Source of the DNA: Odobenus rosmarus divergens
Lineage: Eukaryota > Chordata > Mammalia > Carnivora > Odobenidae
Length of the DNA: 64,000 nt
Assembly (NCBI RefSeq): GCF_000321225.1
Contig: NW_004450302.1
Coordinates: 949,783 to 1,013,782 of the forward strand
Direction: 5' to 3'
A program made the position numbers and the translations under genes. Of this stretch, positions 22,915-46,067 are shown piece by piece (position 1 is the stretch's first letter; every line of letters starts with the position of its first letter). The notes below the pieces were generated by a model, which was given only the letters and a program-made list of their open reading frames with translations, made no database searches and had not been told where the DNA came from.

Positions 22915-24496
22915 TCAGGGTTTGGCAAAGCAGCGCAGAGCGCGGTAGGCCAGCTCCAGGAAGCTCTGCAGGCTGGAGGCCACCAGGACCCCTCCGGCCC
23001 GGCGCTCGAAGGCCGAGGTGAAGGTTGGCATGGTGCCCTGGCTGGGCGGCACTGCCTGGGCCAGCCCCAGCTCTTCCATCTGTGGGGGCAAAGAGGAGAT
23101 CAGCACTCAGGCCCTGCTGAGTGGGCGTGATTAAGGAAATGCGAAGGGCTGTGGGCCCTTCAGGCCACACGGTTAATGGTGGCCTTGAACCCAGGTCTGC
23201 ATCAGGGCGCAGGGACCTGGCTCCCGCCCTCAACTAGGGAGGGTGGGGAAGGGCTGGCAGCAAGAGGGCCCTGAGAAGGCTCCCACCCTGGCCCTAAAGA
23301 ACTGGGACCCCCAGGCTTGCAGCCTGGTCTTTGGGGACCAGCTCAGTCCAGGCCCCTAACACTTGCCGCTCCCAGGGGGGCTTACCTGCTGCCAGATATT
23401 GAAAGCAAAGTCGCTGATGTCCAGCTGCAGCATGTCCAAGGTGGGGGCTAACTCGGGGGTTATCCCTGCCAGAGCCTGCAGGAGGCCCTGGTAGAGGACA
23501 AGGCCGCTGTGGAGTTGATGCAGGCAGCCCGTCTGGGGGACGGAGTAGGGGAGTTAGGGGCTGCTGCCCGGGGCACTCCTTTCAAGGCCTGGAGGTCCAG
23601 AGAGACTTCCAGACCATTCTTCCCTCCCCTCCGCCCCCTCCTCCCCTCCGGAACCTCACCAGCTGCAGGGCCTGGCTGGAGCAGCTGCTCAGGGGAGGCT
23701 GGGGGATGCCCAGAGCGTGTCCGAGCAGCACCAGCTCCTCGGGGTGGCACAGCTTGTGGGTGGCGCACTGGGGACAGGAAGGATGCTGAGTGAGGGCGAC
23801 CTGATGGGGCCCGGCTGCTCCTGTTTCCCAAGTCCTCCCCGTTTCTCCAAGGTCTTCTCCTCCCTCAGCATCCCTCTCCCAGTCCTGCGGGGCTGCTCAG
23901 CCCCATTCTGCCCTCCGCTGCGATCCTGGCCATCCGGGCCCTGTCCGCAAGACACTCTTCCCCCAGTTCCTAGCCGGCCGTCCACGGCTCCACCTCTCCT
24001 GATGTTCTTCCCTGTCCCCCTGGGTCTCTCGTCTCCCACGCACCTCCCTGATGATGTCTTCTCGACATTCCCTTCCCTTCCCTCAGCCTTCACCCCTTCC
24101 GCCCTCCCTGCAGCTCTGCCCTCTGGGTCTTCTTTCCTCCTCCACCCCCGTCCAGCACCCGCGTCCCCTCGGCGCCTCTCACTCACCAGCCTCTCCTGCA
24201 GCACTGTGCCATCAGCCTGGACCTTCCGCATTTGCTCCAAGCACTTGAGCAGGAAGCTCTGGGGCAGCGAGCTGGTCGGGCGCAGGGGGGTGGCTTCTTG
24301 CACTAGCCAGAGTGCGCTGTGCCACAGCAGCAGCTGAAGGGCTGACAGCAGAGCGGGGGCGGGGGGGGGGCTCAGGAGACAGGCGGTCCGCTCCCACCTG
24401 GGGCCCATGCCAGGGCCCAGGGCCCCCCCGCAGCCCCTTGGCCACTCCAGCCTCCCTCCCTCCCCGGGGGCCAGGACACTCACCCGTCAGCTTCAT
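22915..24496 (-). CDS. CSF3: Granulocyte colony-stimulating factor (5 exons)
   Basis: Secreted four-helix cytokine that drives neutrophil production through CSF3R. Exons (- strand): 24484-24496, 24187-24341, 23660-23767, 23386-23532, 22915-23079; 588 nt, 195 aa. Start at MKLTALQLLLWHSALWL gives a 21-residue signal peptide ending QEA and a 174-residue mature protein beginning TPLRPTSSLPQ, the human mature length. The five human cysteines (mature 17, 36, 42, 64, 74) are kept; an extra Cys sits near the C-terminus (RALRCFAKP, human RVLRHLAQP). The human upstream in-frame ATG is absent (TCC in its place), so the inner Met is the only start. The second tandem donor that yields the human longer isoform is also missing. 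Confidence 0.96.
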
Positions 24497-24579
24497 GGGG
24501 CTCTGGGCAGCAGGCTGAGCGGAAGGTCTGCGTGGGTCGGCAGGCTCTGGGCTCTGGCAGGGACCGATTCCAGAGGGCC

Positions 24580-24741
24580 TTTATACAGAAGCCCATGGAG
24601 GCCTGGGAGGAAATTACCTGGTGCCACGATGGAGGCTTAGTAATGACTTCCCAGGATTTATGCAAATTTGGTGTGCAGGACAATGCAGGGGGGCTGGGAC
24701 AAGAAGCTGTTTGCGAAAGTTTTGTGAAATTGTGGAATCCC
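24580..24741 (-). promoter_or_regulatory. CSF3: CSF3 promoter: TATA, octamer, CK-1/C-EBP block
   Basis: On the - strand the TATA box (TATAAAGG) is at 24578-24585, about 85 nt upstream of the ATG. An octamer ATTTGCAT lies at 24660-24667. GGGATTCCAC (24732-24741) fits the CK-1/NF-kB-like element and is followed by TTTCACAAAACTTTCGCAAA, a C/EBP-type block. Order and spacing match the known inducible human CSF3 promoter (TNF/IL-1/LPS response). Confidence 0.85.
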
Positions 24742-26262
24742 TGATCCTTCTTTGACGTCTGGTCCCCCTCAAACTCTCTTCCTCCCCTCAGCCCCACCCA
24801 GGCCCGAAATTGCCCCAGGGTGTTTGGGGCAGATCAGAACCGCTGAAGGAAGGCTGAGCTGCTGATAAAAGCCCTGGAGCCTGGAGGCTGGTCAGACTGA
24901 CCCGGGAGGGTTGTGTGGGGGGGGGAGAGGCCGGCCTCCAGGCGGCCCCTCCCTCCCTCCCTCCCCTGGCGGATCAGGGGGAGCAACCCCCTTGCACTCT
25001 CCCTTGGGATTCGCAAGCTACCTGCTCCCGAGACCCCAGATTCTGAGAGGGAAGAACCTAGCTGCCCCCATTTCTACCCCCCAAACTCCCAGGAGGCTGC
25101 CTTCCTGAGTCCCTTCCTGAGGGGCCAGGCGCCTGAGGTAGGGACATTGGGGTCTGGCCTCCTGTCTCCATCCCACACTTTGATGGGCATCATCCCAGGT
25201 TCCTGTCCTGAACTGGTCAGCTGGGAACTCCCCAATCCCCCCTGTGACTCATTCCTTTAAGCCCCCGGAATCCTGGCAGAAACCAGAGGAAACCGGATGT
25301 CTGTCCCAAATGAAGCAAGACCCTTGAGGCTCTGGGTCTCTTGGTTCACCTGACCTTGCCCTTCCTCCTCCTCCCTGTGGGGTTCCCCTCCCTCCAGTGG
25401 TGTCCCAGTGCTTTGGCGCTAGGGGAAGGTCTGTGGCCCGTGGCTTCCCTGGCCAGGTTCCTCACCTGCCCGAATGTGTGCTGCCCTGAGGTGGAGAAGG
25501 GCTGGGGGTGAGAAAGAAGAAACTGCCCCAGCCTCGAATCCTAGAACCATGCAAGTCTTGGGGTCTGTTCTAGATCCTGTGAACTGGGCCAGAGAGGGAA
25601 GTGCTTGCCCAGGGTCATGGCTAGCAGACTCAGAGTTACCGCCTGAGCCTTCACCTCAGGCTTGAGGGTTTCCTACAGGCCATGGGGCCTGTCTAGAGGT
25701 CCGGCCGACCACACCCAAGGCTGTCACTTTCTGTCCCAATTTACCTCAGCGCGAGCCAAGGAACAGACACCTTCCGATGAGGAGTGGGTGTGTCCGCCTG
25801 GGTGAGGCCATCTCTGGGGCGGGGCTGCCCCCTGGTGGCCAAAGCTGGCAGGGACTTCACCTGCTGATCGGTCCACCTCCCGCCTCTTGTCCCCAGTACA
25901 CTGGGAGGCTGGGGCCCCTCACTCCACCTCACGCAGGTTGGCCACCGTGCACGGACTGAGGCCAGCTCTGTGCGTGGCTCTGCGAGAGCAGAGGGGTGCG
26001 TTTAGAGCTGTGGAGGGCAGGAGATTCACTTTCGCAGCCACGCCCCTTCACCCTCCCCCAAAGAACCTCCAGAGGACTCAGCTGGTCCCAGAGGTTATGC
26101 TGAGCACTCTCCATTCATTTATCAGGTGTAGGCCTTTCAATAAGTCTATGAGGAATGTACTAGAACCATTTCCCCTTTTACAGAAGATGAATCTGACCTC
26201 AAAGAGGTTGAGTAACTTGCCCAAGGAGCAGAACCAGGGTCTGCCCTGTGCTGCAGTCTTAA

Positions 26263-26445
26263 ACTCTTTTTTTAAAAAAAATTTATTTTGGGGGGGGGAG
26301 GGGCAGAGGGAGAGGGAGAGAGAGTCGCAAGCAGACTCCCCGGGAGCATGGAGCCGATGTGGGACCTGATTCCACCACCCTGAGAGCAGGGCTGGAGCCA
26401 AAGTCAAGAGTTGGACGCTCAACCGAGTTACCCACCCAGGTGCCC
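26263..26445 (-). mobile_element. Diverged Can-SINE
   Basis: AAAATTTATTTTGGGGGGGG start and ACCCAGGTGCCCC end; more diverged than most copies here. Confidence 0.85.
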
Positions 26446-27714
26446 CTTAACCATCGACTCTCTTAACCAACGTTTGGCCTTCCTCACCCACGGCCAGAGT
26501 GAGTGACCCAGACTCTTATCTTCACTTACAGTTCAAGTGTGTAGGATGTTTGTTAATTCTAACGAGGGTGGCCAGAATGGCGAGAGGACTCAGGATCACA
26601 ACTTGAAGAAAACGGGCTGTCTTGACTGGGGAAGCCAGGGAGGGGGTTGTTTTCTGCTCTCAGGGACTGGAGTGGGACGGGGAGTGCAAGCCACAGCCAG
26701 CGAGTTTTCAGCTCAACGGAAGGAATGAGCTTTTCCAGCGGTCAGAAGTGTTAGAAGATGGAGCGGGCTGCCCCCGTCCCGGGAAGTGTCCTGGCCTCCA
26801 TTCCGTGGGGGAGAGAATCCAAATGTTGGCTAGCAGTTATTGGACACCTCTCGTATGCCAAGCATCTTCCATCACACTTTTCGTCATTTCATCCTACAAA
26901 CCGAGTGGAGGGATGCGGATTACTCCCGTTAGAGACAAGGGGCAGCCTCAGGGAAATGGAGGGTCTTGCCCCAGATCACAGAAGGCGTCGGTGGCCCAGC
27001 CAGGCGGGATGCGCAGTCAGGCTTCCCCAGCCCACGCCGTCCCCATTACACTACCCTCCTGTTCAGGTAGCTGTTCTTCTTGGAGGATGATGGCTCCATC
27101 CAGATGTCAGCCCTACCCATGGGACGATAAAGACAGGCAGGGCTTGTTACTGGCCCTGTTGCACAGGCTGAGCTAGACCGGAATGATCTTCTGGCAAAGG
27201 GCCTGGCTCTGGAGACCTCTGGCTGTCATTCTGCCTTCCAGCTTCCTAAAGGCTTTCCCAGGTGTTTCTCAATGGCTAGAACTGGTCAGCAACTTCCCCT
27301 CACACTTCCTGTTTTCATCTGGTACTGGACTTGGAGCATCTTTCAGAGGGCTCTGGGGTGACTCATTTGTTGCAGACTCAGCCTGTGAGCCAAGATATGG
27401 ACACCTCGAGTCAAGAATGGGTTTTACATTTTTAAATGGTTGGGGGAAAAAATCAAAAGGCTCTTTCCTAACATGTAAACATCATACGAAATTCAAACCC
27501 CAGTGTTCTTAAATAATTTGTTTACATATTGTTTATAGCCGCTTTCAAGAAGGGCAGAACTGAAATGAATAGTTGTGACAGACCACATGGCTCACGAGCC
27601 TAAAAAATGTGCAATCGCCCTTTGAGAAAAGTTTGCACACCATATACACAGTCCCTGGGGACCAGGAGACACACAGAGCTGTCCTCTGGGGCATTGATTG
27701 TCAGAGCAAATAGA

Positions 27715-28210
27715 CGCGCACCAGTCAGGAAAGGGCTAAATAAATTGTGGTCCATTCATACCGCATATGCATCCCCCACCCCCGCCCCAAGCCCTCAAGG
27801 AATAAAAAACCGTGAAGAAAGGAATTTGCTTTATTTACGCTGTTTTGAAGTGCCTAAGACAGTGCTGGGCATGGTATCAACACGACTAGATCTCAAAACC
27901 AAGGCTGAGTGAAGTGAGCAAGTTACATTCATGTGATACATCATTTAAAAGATGTAAAAACGCAAAACACTACTATATTTTGCATAACATAAGGTATAAA
28001 AACATAAACTGGAAGACTACCCACTGAATTCATTGGAGTGCCTGCCTCTAGGGAAGGTTGGGAAGGGCCTGGAAAAGGAACAAGACGGGCTTCCAACTGA
28101 TCTGTAATGGTTTTCCTTGGTTGAGAAAACTTGAAATGATAACCAAATGTTACCATTTATTAAACTTGTGTGGAAATACATGGGTATTTGTTATGATATT
28201 CTTCATGCTT
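27715..28210 (+). mobile_element. Old L1 3'-end fragment
   Basis: Sense-oriented L1M-like pattern: AAATAAATTGTGGTCCATTC, GAGTGAAGTGAGCAAGTTAC and GGAGTGCCTGCCTCTAGGGA, the usual order of an ancient L1 3' end. Confidence 0.6.
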
Positions 28211-28531
28211 CTCTGTAGTTCTCTAATTAAAAAACAGAACAAAACAAAACAAAAAACCCAGAAAGTGAACACAGTGAACTCTCCAAGCATAAAAAGGACA
28301 CTAAGCTTCTCCAGGAAGAGAAAACCAAGCCAATGGGTATGAATTACAGGAAACTTCCAGACGGCGAGCAGACAGAAAAACAGTCCATAGACTCAAGGTG
28401 GGTGAGAACCAGGAAATCATGGCAAGTGACCCCGGCTCTCTGGACCAGGGTGACACACTCTCCAATCTGTTACCAACCAGGAGAGGGTCTGAGGCACTTT
28501 GGGCCAGGTGCTAACTTTAAGATTTATAACC

Positions 28532-28829
28532 TTGGGGCATCTGGGTGGCTCAGTCAGTAGAGCGTGTGACACTTGATCTTGGGGTTGTAGGTTCATGCCC
28601 TACGTTGGGTGCAGAGATTACTTAAAAATGAAGTATTTTTTTTTTTTTTAGAGAGAGACCGCATGCACTCAAGCGATCACGTGGGGGGGGTGGCGCAGAG
28701 AGTATCTTCAGTGGGCTCCACGCCTAGTGCAGAGCCCCACGCAGGGCTTGATCTCATAACCCTGAGATCATGACCCCAGCCGAAATCAAGAATCAGATGC
28801 TTAACCAACTGAGCCACCCAGGTGCCCCC
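28532..28829. mobile_element. Head-to-head pair of Can-SINEs
   Basis: A short older + copy (28532-28640, ending near AGATTACTTAAAAATGAAG) meets an antisense copy (28637-28829). Confidence 0.85.
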
Positions 28830-30010
28830 AAAAGAGTCTTTTTTTTTTTTAATAGTTTCATTACATTGAGGGGTGGCAGTAGCTTTTTAAATGAAGCGGG
28901 TGATGCCAGATCACTGTGACCAAGGCTGGCATGGGATCAGGAACAAAAGCAAGGCCTAAAACATGCTTTAGTGGAAATTAGGGATACCGGGGGATGAAAA
29001 TCTTCAGTTGGTGATGAACAGAGCGTACCTTTCCTAACAAACAAGACTTTATCAGACCCAGTGTGCCAGGCACTGGGCAAAGCCCTGGGAGGACACAAAT
29101 GCCTCATGCTCTCTAAGAACCTGCAAATCAGGAAGATAAGACTTTCACACCACCTCCTGAGTATCTGATCTCAAGCGAGTGTTCCAGAAGCCAGGGGGAT
29201 CAATCACACTGCGAGGCAGGAAGCCTGGAGTAGAAATCCATGGGGTGGAGAGCCAGAGCACGGCTGGAGAGGGAACCCAGTTAAGCAGAGGCGGAAGCCC
29301 ACAAGGCCGTGTTCAGGTAACAGCACTCGGAGGGAGCAGAGAACATGTACAGCGGCGTCCCAGGGGCTGCTGGGGTACACAGCAATAATTCAATGACCCG
29401 AGATGGGGAGCAGTGCTGTTAGGAGCCGGGAGACTTCAAGACCTAAGCAGACACATCCCCCCACCCCTGCACCCACAGCTGGAGTAAGTGGGCAGGGCCA
29501 CAGGGAGCCCCCTCCTGCCTGACCCAGGTCTGCTCTCCAGGGGTGGCGGGGGGGGGGGGTGGTGGGTGGGGAGCTCGTCTCCCATTTGGTGAGGGCCAAC
29601 TGGGCAAAGTCCAGGCTCTCCACCTCCAGCAGCAGACGTGTCAGAGCCCCTCCTCTCCTCCGCAAACCCCACCTGAGGGCCAGACCCTGGCCTTTCCTTT
29701 GATCCTCTAGAGCTCTAGATTTCTAACTTTAGAGCCAGGGCACAGAGTCTAATCCTTTATTGGACAGATGTGGGGAAGGAGACAGAGGTTTAGTGACTTG
29801 CCCAATACTGGCCAGTTAGAGAGGAGAGAGGCCCTTCTGATGCCAGATCAGCATCCCTTCACCCTGCCCTTGGCTTCAGCCTCATCCACTGTCACCCTGG
29901 GTGATTACACTGGGCTAGTCCTCCCAAGACCAGGAAAGAAAAATCTGGCTCTGTCAGTACTGCAGGTGTGAGAGCGAAGTACAGTCATTAAATGATGTAC
30001 AAAGAACTTT

Positions 30011-30389
30011 GGAGAACTTTTTATTGTTTAAAAATCATAATTGAAGCTTCAAAAAACATACAACCCAACACGTGTCCAAATTCCAGTCCCCGACTCCCTG
30101 GAGAGCACGGGGCGATTCCCTCCCATCCTGCTGCCCACACCACTAGCCAGGACCCTGCCCTGGGGAGGCCTCCTGCCCACCCTCCTGCCCACCGTGCGCT
30201 ATGTCACTGGCTCGGGAGGGGTCCTGGGGTGAGGTGGGGGTGGCTGGCTCCCTGCACCCCTCACCCCCTGCACATATGCAGTCTGTGAGACATGTAGGGG
30301 AAAGGGGCCAGTTCCCTGGGCAGGGGACCCCAAGGGGGAAAGATAATGAGCCAGTCCCCACTCACCCCACACCCCTCCCCAGCCCCAGC
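30011..30389 (-). terminator. PSMD3: PSMD3 3' UTR and poly(A) signal
   Basis: AATAAA at 30020-30025 (- strand) lies about 365 nt past the stop codon, within an A/T-rich end. Cleavage is expected near 30000. Confidence 0.75.
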
Positions 30390-43039
<12,650 letters not shown>

Positions 43040-43699
43040 GGCGCCCGGGGTCGCGGCCTACTCCGGGGACCGAGACCAGGGCCTCGCGTGAATCCTCGCA
43101 CCAGAGACCAGGAACCGAGCCGGGCCTGCACACCAGCGCGGGCTCGCGACGGGCCGCACGATGACGGAGCAGCTGCAAACCCCTTCCCGACGCTGGGCCT
43201 TCTGGGAAACGCCAGGCCCGGCAGGCCGAAGGCCGAGTCCACAAAAGGAAAAGAAATCAACAGCCGAGGTGCAGGATGGAGGCGGATCTTCGAGGAAGGA
43301 GCTGGGAGGAGCTTGTATGCGTCGGCCCGGCATTTGGAGTGCTTCAGTGGGTTATTTTCTTCTGTGTTCCTCTGGAGTGCTTTTCCGTGCGCGTCCACGA
43401 GATGTCCCCTCAGGCTCCAATGTGGGTTACATCGGAGTCTTAAGAGCACTGTAACCAGCGTGGACTAAGGCCTATCGCAGCGCAGGGCGTGATGACGTCA
43501 TGAGGCCCCACCTCGCTCAGTCTGCGCCCCGCTGCCCTCTGCCTCCTGTTTGGGGGTCTCGGTCGAGATTCTCGAGGCTCGTACTCGACCGCCGCCCAGT
43601 GCATCCCGCGCGGGGGAAGAAGCCGCGAAAGAGGGATGCGAGCACCGAACTGGGGAGTAGGAGAAATCATTGGGATTCAGACTTCCTTGTCAGATTTTA

Positions 43700-45303
43700 G
43701 CAAGAGCTGAAAGTAAGGCATAAAATCCGGCAGCCTGGGAGTGTGGACGGGGGGAGAGTGCGTTTGTGTGCAAGCACTGCAGTATAAAATACACGGGTCC
43801 ACTCTATGTACGGCCCAGAGCTAGCACGTTCGGGGCGTGGAGTCATTAAAAACAGCTCCAGAATATAGTCTGCCGGAGGCTCTGCTCTGCGGTGTAAGGT
43901 GAGGTGGGAGGAAAGCAGGTGGAAGCCCCTATTGGCAGAGGCTTCAGGGAGTCGGTCGGCGCGTCTGTTTGCATCCAGACAGACACCGTAGTGAAATGGG
44001 GAGCGGAATAATAGTGTACCTAAAGAGAATCTAAGAATTCCCAGGGGAAGGAAATTGAACCAGAAATCCTGTCCACTTATTTTTCAAAGGAATCCTCCAG
44101 TGATTCTGCAGGAGGAAGATACAGGTTCCAACTTAAGACACAAAACAAAAACTACCCCCCCGCCCCCCCGTCTTTGAACTTTCCTCTCTTCTGTAGTTGG
44201 AAGCCCTAAATTTTAAACCAGGTCAGACCCTACAAGACAATCTAGCTCTACTGTAAGGTCATAGAGGGCAGAGAATATGTTTCGACCATATTCTTTGTAT
44301 TCATATAGACAGGATATTTTTTGTCTCCTCGTCATACTACTGCAGCAAATAGCTCCTTGCACTGAACAACTGCTTGGGGAAGAAAAAACATTTTGTCCGG
44401 TTTTAGGGAACGTGCCTTGACCAATTCCTCCCTGTCTCTCTGCCCCCTTGGGCTACGGGGCAGATAACAGGACTTTTGAATCATCGCTGGAATAAACTCA
44501 TTAAAGCCTTTCTTCATAACACCCTATCTAACTCAAAGTGGGCGAGAAGGGTAAAGGAAGAAAACAGAAAACAGATGAGCTTTGTTGTTCATCCTTACAA
44601 AGTTACCCTTCTGGATAGTTAGGGTGTTAGCTCACCTCTTTATTAAGTGTACATCACAAGAGAAAAACAACCAAGTCAGCAGATAATTATTCAGGATGTC
44701 TTTGAGCAATGTAGTGAGGCATTGGAAGATGCCCCAGAATGGGGGAGGATGGCTTAACAGAAAGCTTTTGGCAGTTGATCATGAATTCCTGTTTAGTGAG
44801 GGAACTAGCCAGGGGAGGTGGTGCCTAGGAAAGGGGAGAGTCTGCTTCCTGGGGCCAAAAACCTTGGAGAAATTATTCCACCCATAAAACTACTTTAAAA
44901 GAAATTGGCGAAAGATGTTAAAACCCAGCTCTAGGCAGAGGAGGATGGAATGAACCCACTAGTTTTAAAAGATTGCAATATCCATATTTGCAGGTCCATA
45001 TGGCAAGCTCACATTACTTCCTACAACCACCCTGAATTGAGGTCAGAAGAGGGAAAGGTGAAATAAGATAATATAACAATTTCTTTTTTAAAGTTATGGG
45101 TCAGTCTTATTCTTGGGTACTATTTTATTTTTTTTAAAAAGGCTTACCTGCATTTTCTGTTTGATATACTTGAAAGTTTTCTTACTCTTGTTTTGGGTTT
45201 GTACCATAAATAAGGCTGTCCTGGTCCCTTAACCTGAGTCCAGAGGATCCTAAACCCTCCTCTTTGAAGACAAGCTTCTTTGATGATCTTCTCACTTTAG
45301 AAT

Positions 45304-45350
<47 letters not shown>

Positions 45351-46067
45351 TAAAAAAGATTTTATTTATTTATTTGACAGAGAGAGACAGCAAGAGAGGG
45401 AACACAAGCAGGGGGAGTGGGAGGAGGAGAAGCAGGATCCCCACTGAGCAGGGATCCTGATGCGGGGCTCGATCCCAGGACCCTGGGACCACGACCCGAG
45501 CCGAAGGCAGACACTTAACGACTGAGCCACCCAGGCGCCCCTCACTTTAGAATTTAGAGTCTACGTTCTACACCCTCATAGTTCTCTGGGCATTTTCCAG
45601 CTGACCCGTGGACAGTATAATAGAACTCATGTACACACGATCTGTATGTAGTATGATAATGTCTATTTTTTTTCCTGGCAGAAGTTAAGAAAAACACCAA
45701 AAGACATTTCATCCAAAGTGGAATCATATTTTCCGTTAATTCCAGTAAAACTTGATTTGTGGAAGCATAAGCATGAGGAATTGGGATAGGAAATTAATTA
45801 TTTTTGGTTTTGCTGAAATGATTCTTAGTTTTAAAAATTTGAACTTTTCCACTTTTAAAGGATTTAAGCATCAGCAGATGGGTTGCGGAGCTGAAGGGGT
45901 AGGGGAAGAGGTAGAGCTGGACAAGTGGAAGTCGCTTATCTTGGGTGATCAGCTAGGGTTTCCATCATCTTCAGTCTGGGGGCTCTAAAATACCCTTGGG
46001 TGTTAAGAACACAGCACAGTGAGGTCGGGAAGGCATTAGGAGGCAGGAAGCAGGTGGAAAAGGCCAG
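43700..46067. other. PSMD3-GSDMA spacer
   Basis: No supported exon. Content: mostly unique, moderately A/T-rich sequence, a TTTA microsatellite (45301-45350) and a Can-SINE behind it. The GSDMA 3' UTR must occupy part of the right end (downstream on the - strand of 46068), but I could not identify its poly(A) site with confidence. Confidence 0.5.
45285..45556 (-). mobile_element. Can-SINE preceded by (TTTA)n
   Basis: CTCACTTTAGAATTTA flanks the unit on both sides (45291-45306 and 45541-45556). The tail complement has expanded to about 12 TTTA units before the SINE body (45352-45541). Confidence 0.92.

Larger units (their letters stand above)
24742..30010. other. CSF3-PSMD3 spacer
   Basis: About 5.3 kb without a supported gene. 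It holds a MIR relic at 26100-26250 (TTGAGTAACTTGCCCAAGGA), a - Can-SINE (26263-26445), a MIR-like block at 26815-26990, an old L1 (27715-28210), a + SINE (28532-28640) abutting a - SINE (28637-28829), L2/MIR-like pieces near 29050-29110 and 29720-29820, and C- or G-rich low-complexity tracts. GC-rich open frames here have no recognisable domain. Confidence 0.6.

Noticed and set aside
23689..24483. 264-codon - strand open frame across CSF3
   Set aside because: It runs through CSF3 exon 2 and the neighbouring introns; it contains the CSF3 signal-peptide codons but ignores clear splice sites.
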